NCBI RefSeq assembly: GCF_001281315.1
Contig: NZ_CP012478.1
Location: 1 to 64,000 of the forward strand
Direction of reading: 5' to 3'
Origin: Arthrobacter sp. ERGS1:01
Lineage (GTDB): Bacteria > Actinomycetota > Actinomycetes > Actinomycetales > Micrococcaceae
DNA: 64,000 nt
Shown here: one piece after another, positions 52,280 through 59,146 of the stretch
Layout of the letters: the number at the start of each line of letters is the position of its first letter
How positions within the stretch are numbered: position 1 is the stretch's first letter
The notes under the pieces: model-generated
Told to the model about the DNA's origin: nothing
What the model saw: the letters and a program-made list of their open reading frames with translations, nothing else
The model's database searches: none
Translations under genes and position numbers: made by a program

Positions 52280-53000
52280 GTGGTGGATGTTGTGAAATGT
52301 GGCGGCCGGCTTCGCCGGCACAGGAGAGGTTGGGTGCCTGGCCAGGTTGGGTTTCCCCTCGCCCCCAGGTGCACGGCAAAACATTCTGTCCTTCGGTGTT
52401 TTCCCGCACACAGGTGGACGACGGGACCCATGGGACCGGTTGTACACAGTCATCAGGTCACGAACATTGGTGTCTCACATTGGGTGGGCCGTTGACTGGG
52501 CACAACCTCGTGGAAGGGTGGCAGCCGGCTACGCCGGCAAAAGCAGGTTTGTGTGTGGATTGGTTTGGGTTTCCCGATGTCCACAGGTGGACAGCAAAAG
52601 AGTTTGTCCTTCGGTCTTTTCCTGCCCACAGGTGGATACCGGGGCCCATACTGACCGGCTGCACACCGGTGCCAGGTCGGCTGGGGTCCCAGAGGTTTCG
52701 TTGGGTTTTCCGTCACCCGTGCACAGCCTGGTGCGGGGGTGGTGTGGTCAAGAAGGTGGGTTTGTTGCACGAAGGGAAGTGGATGGGAGGTTGTCCCGGC
52801 GTAGCCGGGACAACCTCCCATCTGCTGTTTTGGTGAGTGGCTACTTTGCAGAGGCCGTGCACATCCACCGGTCGCGGTGGTGAGGTACCTGCCCGTGGTG
52901 AGCTGGTGGTTGTGTGCGGGTGTTCGTTTGGTTCCTGCTGTCCACAGGTGTGCGGGAAAAGACCGAAGGATCAATCTTTTGCCGTGCACGTGTAGTCAGG
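52280..53000. other. Repeat-rich non-coding region, candidate origin (oriV/oriT) or RNA locus
   Basis: Two direct units (about 52280-52450 and 52507-52680) share a CCGGC-NNN-GCCGG hairpin (52303-52317; 52529-52543) followed by CCACAGGTGGAC-like quasi-palindromes around an AAAAG...TCCTTCGGT...TTTT stem. A third, inverted unit covers 52936-53000. TGTCCACAGG at ~52580 and ~52938, with variants at ~52406 and ~52630, resemble the TTGTCCACA DnaA box of high-GC actinobacteria. Open frames here are all repeat-driven and not protein-like. The region lies just upstream of the mobilisation genes. A vegetative origin, a transfer origin or structured RNAs are all possible. Confidence 0.6.
52782..52822. 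repeat. Perfect 19-bp hairpin with a 3-base loop
   Basis: GATGGGAGGTTGTCCCGGC at 52782-52800 is followed by GTA and its exact complement (52804-52822). It lies between repeat unit 2 and the inverted unit 3, and its apex (CCGGC-GTA-GCCGG) matches the smaller hairpins of those units. It would form a very stable cruciform. Confidence 0.75.
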
Positions 53001-53038
53001 AGGCCATGAACCTTGACCACCGATTCTTGAAGGAGTTT

Positions 53039-53317
53039 TTACTCGGCTGCGGGAGCAGACGTGGTCCTTTTCGGACGTCCGCCTGAGGACTTAGTTGCCT
53101 GTTCGATCCCGAAGTCCTTGAGGTCCTTCGCGGTCCACCCCTGCCGCAATGCGGCTGCGTGATTTTGGTTGTGTTCGCGCTCAGCTGCGGCCAACAACTC
53201 TCGGGCCTCAGTGAGGGCCAGGCCGCTTTCTCCGGCACGACGCACGGCCTGTATTTTCTCGTCCCGATCCTGGGACAGTCGGCGTTCGGCTTCTTCGGTG
53301 ATCTGGTCGATAGTCAT
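53039..53317 (-). CDS. Small helical plasmid protein
   Basis: A 92-residue protein from ATG 53317, read away from the mobilisation genes: TIDQITEEAERRLSQDRDEKIQAVRRAGESGLALTEARELLAAAEREHNQNHAAALRQGWTAKDLKDFGIEQA, with a basic Pro/Ser/Ala tail. It is almost entirely charged helix and may form a coiled coil. It is divergent from mobC across the candidate oriT, a place where small relaxosome or regulatory proteins often lie. Function is unknown. Confidence 0.6.
   Translation of the reverse strand: MTIDQITEEAERRLSQDRDEKIQAVRRAGESGLALTEARELLAAAEREHNQNHAAALRQGWTAKDLKDFGIEQATKSSGGRPKRTTSAPAAE
53087..53099 (+). repeat. 13-bp direct repeat near oriT, copy 1
   Basis: GGACTTAGTTGCC here (inside the small leftward gene) recurs exactly at 53511-53523, across the start of mobC. 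An exact 13-mer in so short a distance is unlikely by chance and could be a relaxosome site. Confidence 0.4.
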
Positions 53318-53329
53318 GCTTTCAGCCTA

Positions 53330-53523
53330 GGTTCCCACCGTGGCCCGCCGCAAGGCGAAAACCCAAAACCAAACCAGGAGCGGAGCAAGCTGGGCATTTA
53401 GCTATGCTAAATGGCTTACAACCTCGCTTTCGCGCTCGGTTGGTGGCAAACTGGGTTTGCGTCCCCGACGTTGTCAGGGTCGCTGCGCTGGGCCATTTGA
53501 TAGGGAAAGGGGACTTAGTTGCC
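53330..53523. other. Candidate transfer origin upstream of mobC
   Basis: The 200 bases between the small leftward gene and mobC contain CATTTAGC-TAT-GCTAAATG (53395-53413), GCAAAC-TGG-GTTTGC (53446-53460) and a second copy of GGACTTAGTTGCC (53511-53523). In mobile elements the origin of transfer normally lies directly upstream of the mobC/relaxase genes and consists of such short inverted repeats beside a nick site. I cannot locate the nick. The repeats may also be operators for MobC. Confidence 0.5.
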
Positions 53524-53893
53524 AGCTCGTATCCGTTCTGAGAACGTCAGTGGCGGCCGAAACGCTCAACCTTTCCAGGTCAAGGTTTCAGAGCACGAGC
53601 GTGCCGCTCTATTGCTGCGTGCTGATCGAGCGAAGAAATCAGTTCCCCGCCTGTTGCGAGAGTCTGCTTTGACTGACGGAGGTGCCGAAAGGCTCGCAGT
53701 TGAGGTTGAGGTTAAGGAAGAACTTGCAGGGATTCGAAACCTTGTCCGGTCCCTGAGTAACAACATCAATCAGCTCGCCAGGCACGCGAACTCCACTGGC
53801 GAATTTCCTGCCGAGGCGGCCACTGCTGTTGCCGCAGTACAACGTGCTGCGTTACGCGTGAACATGATCCTGGCGAAAATGGAACAATCATGA
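53519..53893 (+). CDS. mobC: MobC-family relaxosome accessory protein
   Basis: A 124-residue protein from TTG 53519, behind AAAGGGGAC. The N-terminus (QPFQVKVSEHERAALLLRADRAKKSVPRLLRESAL) is a ribbon-helix-helix-like DNA-binding part. The C-terminal IRNLVRSLSNNINQLARHANSTGEFPAEAA is the MobC signature (NNxNQLARxxN). It would bind oriT and help the relaxase nick. The stop overlaps the relaxase start by four bases (ATGA, 53890-53893), so the two are made together. Confidence 0.87.
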   Translation: MPARIRSENVSGGRNAQPFQVKVSEHERAALLLRADRAKKSVPRLLRESALTDGGAERLAVEVEVKEELAGIRNLVRSLSNNINQLARHANSTGEFPAEAATAVAAVQRAALRVNMILAKMEQS

Positions 53894-55740
53894 TTCCCAA
53901 CGTGGTGACCGGCAACAGAATGCAGGGATTGATCCGATACCTGGCTGGTCCTGGCAAGGTAAATGAACACACGGACATTCACCTTGTATGCGCATCAGAT
54001 CAAATCGTTTCTGTCCTTGATGGTCAGGCTTTGACCGGTGAAGCTGTTGCACTTTTGGGGCAAGAGATGAACTTCCCCAAGAGCGCCTTCCGCCCTGGTG
54101 AATTGGCCAGGGATCATGTGCTGCATGTTTCGCTCGCGCTTGATCCTTCCCAGCTGGGTGAAGCTGGTGTGCGTGATGATGAGTTCTGGGAGAAGGTTTC
54201 TCGCCGGTTCATAGCCCAGATGAGCTTGGATGGTGCAGACGGCAAGAGCCCCAACCGATGGGTTGCCATTCGCCACGGTGTGAGTACCAATGGCAACGAC
54301 CACGTACACCTTGCGGTGTCGATGATTCGTGAGGATGGCACCTGGTGGAGTGACTACAAGAGCAAGTTTAGGTCCCAGCAAGCAGCTCGTGTCATTGAGA
54401 AAGAATTCGGGCTGAGGATCCTCGGCCAGGGAGTCAAGACAAAGGGTTATGCGCCCGGTGAGTTGCTCTCCGTTGCACGACGCCGTGCCGAGGCAAAGTA
54501 CGTCCAAGAAGCGAAGTTGAACCCTCTCCAGGTGCCTTGGAAGTTGTTGGATTCTACAGCCCGCCAACACCTCATTGCCGAGCAGTCCAAGATAGAGCAA
54601 CCTCGGTTTGAACTGGCACGATTCATCCGGGCCTCGGGGGCCGGCGCACAGTCCGAGGGTGAGTATGTTCGTCGCCTGCGCGGCAATGGATTGCTGGTTC
54701 GCCCGTATTACGCCAAAGGATCAACGGAACAGGTAGCCGGCTATTCGGTGGCCCTGAAACCAGTGCATGGCGAACGTCCTATTTGGTACGGCGGAGGGAC
54801 CCTGGCCAAGGATCTTTCCTTGCCCTCGTTGCGCGCCGGATGGTCTGAGTCGGACGCCGCTCTGGCATTGCCTGAATGGAAAGCCGCAGCTAAGAACCGT
54901 GCCTTCGCTGCACCCGATGATGGGGCTGTTTCGTCTGTTGAGCTCGGCGCCTACTTCAAAGAACTCGCGGGCTACCTGGACACCGTAGTCAAGGCAGATG
55001 TGAAGGACCTGGCCCAGTACGCGCAGCTCGCACGCGACGGTGCGGGGCTATTTGCCGCCTGGTCCGTAGCGGCCGGCAAGGAGGGGGATGAGAACGCCAA
55101 GGCCCTGGGGGATGCCTCCGATTTGTTCGCACGCCATGCTCAACTTTCGGACCAGCCAAAGCGTGCCGTGCACCCACCCTCACGGCTCTACGCTGACTTG
55201 TGCACGCACATGGCCATCAGCAAATCCCGCCGTGCCGGAGCAGTGGCCATGGTCAAGGCCTGGTCAAGAGCTGGCAAGGAATTGGGCCGGTCTTTCGAGG
55301 CTATAGGGGTGGCACGAGCGTCACACCATTTGTCCACTGAGCTGCAGAAGCGACTGGATGGCGTTCACGATTCCTACCGGCTGAGCAATCCCCTGCCGGT
55401 GAAATCACCTGCGCAGGTTGGGAGAACGCCGGGGGATTCCTCTCAGAAGAAGGTCGAGTCCAGGTCAACTGTCGTTGCTGTGGTGGACCGGCCCGAGCAG
55501 GCGTCCACACCAGTCGTTAGGCCGTTGACTCAGGCTGCGCGGATGGAAGCCACGGTGGCGAAACTACGCTCCCAAGGCGTGGCCGAGGAAGCCATTGACG
55601 CGATTCGCTTTGCGGAGTCCCAACAGAAGTTCTCACCTGGTGCGCGGGGCCCTGCCGGCACTCCCCCAGGTGCGCAGAAAGTTGCTCGTAACGATCCACC
55701 ACGCAAGGGCCGCGGCCCGGATAAGGGAGTCAGCAGATGA
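53890..55740 (+). CDS. Relaxase / mobilisation nuclease (MobA/VirD2-like)
   Basis: A 616-residue relaxase. Tyr17 in MQGLIRYLAGPGKVNEH is the likely nicking tyrosine; HVLHVSLALDP is motif II-like; and WVAIRHGVSTNGNDHVHLAVSMI holds the metal-binding histidines (His138, His140). This set is that of actinobacterial MOB-P-like relaxases. The central and C-terminal parts are helical and variable. The C-terminus (IRFAESQQKF...RKGRGPDKGVSR) is rich in basic residues and matches the ends of the next protein and of the methylase-helicase. It should nick oriT, stay on the 5' end and be exported with the strand. Confidence 0.88.
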   Translation: MIPNVVTGNRMQGLIRYLAGPGKVNEHTDIHLVCASDQIVSVLDGQALTGEAVALLGQEMNFPKSAFRPGELARDHVLHVSLALDPSQLGEAGVRDDEFWEKVSRRFIAQMSLDGADGKSPNRWVAIRHGVSTNGNDHVHLAVSMIREDGTWWSDYKSKFRSQQAARVIEKEFGLRILGQGVKTKGYAPGELLSVARRRAEAKYVQEAKLNPLQVPWKLLDSTARQHLIAEQSKIEQPRFELARFIRASGAGAQSEGEYVRRLRGNGLLVRPYYAKGSTEQVAGYSVALKPVHGERPIWYGGGTLAKDLSLPSLRAGWSESDAALALPEWKAAAKNRAFAAPDDGAVSSVELGAYFKELAGYLDTVVKADVKDLAQYAQLARDGAGLFAAWSVAAGKEGDENAKALGDASDLFARHAQLSDQPKRAVHPPSRLYADLCTHMAISKSRRAGAVAMVKAWSRAGKELGRSFEAIGVARASHHLSTELQKRLDGVHDSYRLSNPLPVKSPAQVGRTPGDSSQKKVESRSTVVAVVDRPEQASTPVVRPLTQAARMEATVAKLRSQGVAEEAIDAIRFAESQQKFSPGARGPAGTPPGAQKVARNDPPRKGRGPDKGVSR

Positions 55741-56840
55741 GTGCAGCAGGAGACGGCATTGACGATGCCTTTGAGGAACTGTTCCGGCATGGGATGGTGC
55801 TCTCATCACAGATTGGTCGGGAAGTCTCCCGAGTCTGGGAACACCTGCTGAGGAACAAGGCAACGCTTTCTGAGCGCGAAGCTACTCGTCTGCAGCTGGC
55901 GTTTGATACTGAGAAGCGCACGGCCTTGTCGGTGTTGAAACCGACCTCCCAGAAAGCCTGGTGGGATCAGGCAAAGCCGTCCGAGGTAGCAGAGGCGTAC
56001 CGTATTGCTACTGCTTGGTCAGCCCACGACCCAGCAGCGGCGGACGCTGCGAAAGTGATTCAGGAACAAGCCGCTGCGCGTTTCGGCTTGGACGAGGATG
56101 CTCTGTCCCGGCTCGCTCCGGAAGCAGTGGCAGGTGCGGCAGTGCCTGCGTTGATGGAGAAGCAGCAACGGGCTGCGGACCTCGTTCACACCAAAGCCTA
56201 TTTCGCTCAGGCCAACCCGGAACGACTGAGTAAATACGAGGCCGAGGTCCGTTACTCGGATTCGGCTGAAGATACTGTTACCGAGCAAAAGCTCCTCATC
56301 AAGGAGTGGCGGGCAGCTACCGGTCAGAATGCGGAGGCCGCTGCTGATCTGGGGGCTGTTGTCAGTGAAGCGAAGACTGTCCGTGGGCAGGCTCACGGAC
56401 TGGAAGAGGTTGCAGCTGCAGAGTTTGTTGATGCGAGGGAGGGGCGCGTCGAAGCTGAGAAGGCCCTTGCCCAGGGTCCCAGCCCGGCCGAGGAAGCCTG
56501 GTACCGTGACACGTTCTTGGCAGAGTCCCCTGAAATAGATCAGGCCTATGAGAACAGTGCCAATGCCGCCAGCGCTGCGCGCAAGGATGACACTGCAGGT
56601 ACGCGGCGGCTGGGGCAGGCCGAGGCGGCTCATCTGGCCGCTGACCGGCAGGAGGAGCTCGTGGCCCGCCTGCGTGCCGGTGTTGGTGGTGAGGAAGGTG
56701 TTGCTGCCCTGGAATTCGCCCAGGGACAACAGAAATTCCCGATTGCCCACGCGGCCGCCGGCAAGGGCAGGACCGTGAACAAGGTCAAGGCCAACGCACC
56801 TCAGAAGACGGCAGCGAAGGGCAAACTAATCTCCCGATAG
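55737..56840 (+). CDS. Relaxase-companion protein, possible transferred effector
   Basis: A 367-residue acidic, alanine-rich, mostly helical protein starting four bases inside the relaxase end (ATGA). It has no catalytic motif I know. Its last ~70 residues (QEELVARLRAGVGGEEGVAALEFAQGQQKFPIAHAAAGKG...KGKLISR) follow the pattern of the relaxase tail (LRSQGVAEEAIDAIRFAESQQKF...DKGVSR), so the two share a C-terminal module. That suggests a common recognition signal for the coupling protein. The 3' end of this gene is duplicated at 57830-57988, flanking a small cargo. Confidence 0.7.
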   Translation: MSAAGDGIDDAFEELFRHGMVLSSQIGREVSRVWEHLLRNKATLSEREATRLQLAFDTEKRTALSVLKPTSQKAWWDQAKPSEVAEAYRIATAWSAHDPAAADAAKVIQEQAAARFGLDEDALSRLAPEAVAGAAVPALMEKQQRAADLVHTKAYFAQANPERLSKYEAEVRYSDSAEDTVTEQKLLIKEWRAATGQNAEAAADLGAVVSEAKTVRGQAHGLEEVAAAEFVDAREGRVEAEKALAQGPSPAEEAWYRDTFLAESPEIDQAYENSANAASAARKDDTAGTRRLGQAEAAHLAADRQEELVARLRAGVGGEEGVAALEFAQGQQKFPIAHAAAGKGRTVNKVKANAPQKTAAKGKLISR

Positions 56841-56864
56841 CGCAGCTCGGTGCACCGTGTTGCA
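56701..56864 (+). repeat. Direct repeat flanking the cargo pair, left copy
   Basis: The last ~140 coding bases of the companion gene plus ~25 bases after its stop recur at 57830-57988 (one short deletion, scattered substitutions). The 965 bases between hold two genes unlike their neighbours. The right copy has no upstream coding part, so it is the scar of an insertion that duplicated or captured the gene's end. Confidence 0.8.
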
Positions 56865-56975
56865 AGCAAAAGGGAACCTGCAGATCAGAAATACCAAAAT
56901 GCAGATATAACGATTTGGTCAAGTAATTTGTTCTACTGTTGACTCGCTTGTTCGTGGCGGGCGTACTGTGTCGCC

Positions 56976-57509
56976 ATGAGAACATTGGGGTTAAATGTGA
57001 AAAGACTTCTTGTAACTTTTGTTGCGCTTGTACTCCTTATTGGAGGTTCGCTCGTTGCAACGACGCCTGCAAATGCTGCAACGCAATATTGCAATCCACA
57101 CGCCACCTCCTTCACCGTCAAAGAAGGCAGCGTTAACCTCGTCGTTGGCAGAGTTACCGTTCATTCAAACGTATGTCTCAACGCCGCGAAAAATGGTGTT
57201 GTGTCATCCAACGCATCATTGAGTTGGGACCCCACGCCGGCGGGGACACTGGCAGGATGGCGATTTGATAGCAACGTCACTCAGCTGACGTACCAAGGTG
57301 GGACACAGGCCAGTTGGGTGTCATCTGCGGTGATGAAGATGTGCTTGCCAACTCAAGTATCACCGCTTTGTAGTTTCGGTGAGACTTTCAAGGTAAATAC
57401 AACCCATCACGGTGTAGGATTTGTTGGACCTGGGGTAGTCAACTATTCGTTCGCATGTACCAACAAATATTGTGCCTTGCACTTTGGAGGAAGTTTTGTT
57501 GTTTCCTAA
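56976..57509 (+). CDS. Secreted cysteine-containing protein (cargo)
   Basis: A 177-residue protein from ATG 56976. The first ~34 residues are a signal peptide (VKRLLVTFVALVLLIGGSLVATTPANA, cleavage after ANA). The mature ~143 residues are beta-rich, slightly basic and have six cysteines (QYCN, NVCL, KMCL, PLCS, FACT, KYCAL), enough for three disulfides. I do not know the family. AT-richer codons than the flanking transfer genes suggest separate acquisition. Its start and overlap with a small membrane protein gene look like a bacteriocin-immunity or exported-toxin arrangement, which is an inference. Confidence 0.65.
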   Translation: MRTLGLNVKRLLVTFVALVLLIGGSLVATTPANAATQYCNPHATSFTVKEGSVNLVVGRVTVHSNVCLNAAKNGVVSSNASLSWDPTPAGTLAGWRFDSNVTQLTYQGGTQASWVSSAVMKMCLPTQVSPLCSFGETFKVNTTHHGVGFVGPGVVNYSFACTNKYCALHFGGSFVVS

Positions 57510-57693
57510 TTCACGAATTCGTCAATGGGCTCCGATCTTCGTCGTCATTTGTGGATTAATTGGCTCTGGCCTTGGCGAGCTGACCGGAGAGTCAAACTCC
57601 TGGTTTTTGTTTTTCGTGGGTGCATTCGTTGGCGGCCTAATCCCTCTTCGCCAATACCTGAAAAATGGTCGACGTCAAACTTCTAACGGTTGA
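57496..57693 (+). CDS. Small membrane protein coupled to the secreted protein
   Basis: From TTG 57496 (or TTG 57499), behind TTGGAGG inside the end of the previous gene, about 65 residues: LLFPNSRIRQWAPIFVVICGLIGSGLGEL and WFLFFVGAFVGGLIPLRQYL are two hydrophobic segments, with a basic end (KNGRRQTSNG). Its start lies within the last codons of the secreted-protein gene, so the two are translationally coupled. A two-segment partner is what an immunity or export helper would look like. Confidence 0.55.
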   Translation: MLFPNSRIRQWAPIFVVICGLIGSGLGELTGESNSWFLFFVGAFVGGLIPLRQYLKNGRRQTSNG

Positions 57694-57829
57694 TCATTTG
57701 GTTGCTGACTTCAATGACTGTCAATGTCGTTGAGGTCAGTAGCTATTTAACGACACATGGGACGGCCCTGGCCTCCTAGCTTTGCGATACAGAAAGCCTG
57801 CAGAGGTCGACCCCAGATGCTTCACAACA

Positions 57830-57988
57830 TTGCTGCCCTTGAGTTTGCCCAGAGAGAACTGAAATTCCCGATTGCCCACGTGGCCGCCGGCAAGGGCAAG
57901 ACCGTGAACAAGGTCAACGCACCGTCAGAAGACGGCGGTGAAGGGCAAACTGTTCTCTCGATAACGCAGCACGGTGCACCGTGTTGCA
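57830..57988 (+). repeat. Direct repeat flanking the cargo pair, right copy
   Basis: Reads IAALEFAQRELKFPIAHVAAGKG in one frame, matching the end of the companion protein (VAALEFAQGQQKFPIAHAAAGKG), then diverges by a 6-base gap. It has no intact gene around it. It ends with CACGGTGCACCGTG, a 14-base palindrome only partly present in the left copy. Confidence 0.8.
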
Positions 57989-57993
57989 GACAC

Positions 57994-58033
57994 AATGAAG
58001 GGGCCACAGCATCCATGCTGTGGCCGCTTCATT
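57994..58033. terminator. Strong bidirectional terminator between convergent transcripts
   Basis: Arms of 19 bases (57994-58012 and 58015-58033) pair with one mismatch, from AATGAAGGGG to the matching CTTCATT. It ends one base before the stop codon of the leftward DUF4913 gene and would stop transcription from both sides. Confidence 0.75.
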
Positions 58034-59146
58034 TCAGTATCCGTGAGATTGAATCCGCTCAGGGGGCGAAGGGGGTTGGTGATCGCCTCCCGTTCCTGTG
58101 GCGGTTCCCCTCCCGACTGAAGGATGGGGAATGGGCTCCCTTTGGGTTTTCTGGGCGTAGGCTTCGGCTGCTTGTTGTTCTGGATCCTCTTGAGGTGCGA
58201 GGGGCTGGATGGTTGGATATTTTTCCAGGACCCTGTTGTGTCCGTCTTTGCATCGTCTGAAGGGGCCGTCCTCGGCCATGATTCTGTCGAAGTGCCTGTC
58301 TGCGTGTTCGAGGATCCAGGAGGACATGGCGCCTCCTCCGGATGCGTAAGAGTCTTCCCAGGCGTACCAGGCTGCTGTGACGCGGCCTAGGACTGCTTTG
58401 TGGAGCCACCACTGCTGGCACCACACCAGGACTGGTTTTTCTCGTTCTTTGACTCCTGGCTGGGTGTCGTAGAGCTCGTACAACAGGCTGAAAGTGGTAT
58501 CGAAGAATTCAAAGACATTGGCGTGCTTTGGTTGGGCTTCTTCATCACCCTCAGTTGCCGTGTTCAGGGTGGCGAGTTCCTGGCTAGCTCCGGGCACAGA
58601 TTCTCGTTCAAGGTCTTCCTTGATCCAGGAGTCCAAGGCAGCTTGTGACCACTTGGAGGTTCCCCCCGCTTGCAGGACTGCAGGAGGTGCAACACCGTCC
58701 ATGACCATGCGGCGAAACATGGCAACGGTGAACTTGTTGCTTGATTCTTCACTGACTAGGGCGGCAGCTTCAGCGGCTGAAAGGAAGAAGTCCCTTCCAT
58801 CAGGTGAGCTGTCGCTGTCAGCAATATCTGACGCTTCACGGGCAGCCTCCTCGAGGCGGTCAAGCCAGGTGTCAATGGTGTTCTGGGACCACTTGACCGT
58901 CTTACCGTCAGCACCGGCCGGCGCTGGGGCGTCGGCCTTGACGACCATGCGCCGGAAGGTGGCCGTTGTGGTTTTCTTGCCCAATCGTTCGGTCATCAGC
59001 GAGGCAACGTCGGAGGCTGTGAGGTAGAAGTCCAGGCCTTCAGCCTCCACCGGCGCTGCATTCTCTCCTAGGTCAGCCAGACCGTCGAGGTCGTCGTCAG
59101 TCTCGGAGTTTATGACTCCTGTCTCGGGATCGAAATCGAAACTCAT
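58034..59146 (-). CDS. DUF4913-containing protein with two tandem N-terminal helix-turn-helix-like repeats
   Basis: A 370-residue protein, the last gene of the leftward transfer operon. Residues ~37-100 (LDFYLTASDVASLMTERLGKKTTTATFRRMVV...VKWSQNTIDTWLDRL) and ~118-180 (RDFFLSAAEAAALVSEESSNKFTVAMFRRMVM...SKWSQAALDSWIKEDL) are two copies of the same ~65-residue module. The pattern is like an excisionase-type winged helix. The C-terminal half is DUF4913: FEFFDTTFSLLYELY, KPVLVWCQQWWLHKAVLGRVTAAWYAWEDSY and SSWILEHADRHFDRIM. DUF4913 proteins accompany TraG genes on actinobacterial elements; their role is unknown. It overlaps the TraG gene by four bases. Confidence 0.8.
   Translation of the reverse strand: MSFDFDPETGVINSETDDDLDGLADLGENAAPVEAEGLDFYLTASDVASLMTERLGKKTTTATFRRMVVKADAPAPAGADGKTVKWSQNTIDTWLDRLEEAAREASDIADSDSSPDGRDFFLSAAEAAALVSEESSNKFTVAMFRRMVMDGVAPPAVLQAGGTSKWSQAALDSWIKEDLERESVPGASQELATLNTATEGDEEAQPKHANVFEFFDTTFSLLYELYDTQPGVKEREKPVLVWCQQWWLHKAVLGRVTAAWYAWEDSYASGGGAMSSWILEHADRHFDRIMAEDGPFRRCKDGHNRVLEKYPTIQPLAPQEDPEQQAAEAYAQKTQREPIPHPSVGRGTATGTGGDHQPPSPPERIQSHGY

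Noticed and set aside
52201..52989. Open frames of 68-194 residues on both strands between the ParB-like and mob genes
   Set aside because: They follow the hairpin and repeat units, translate to Trp/Gly/Cys-rich repeats and lack ribosome sites.
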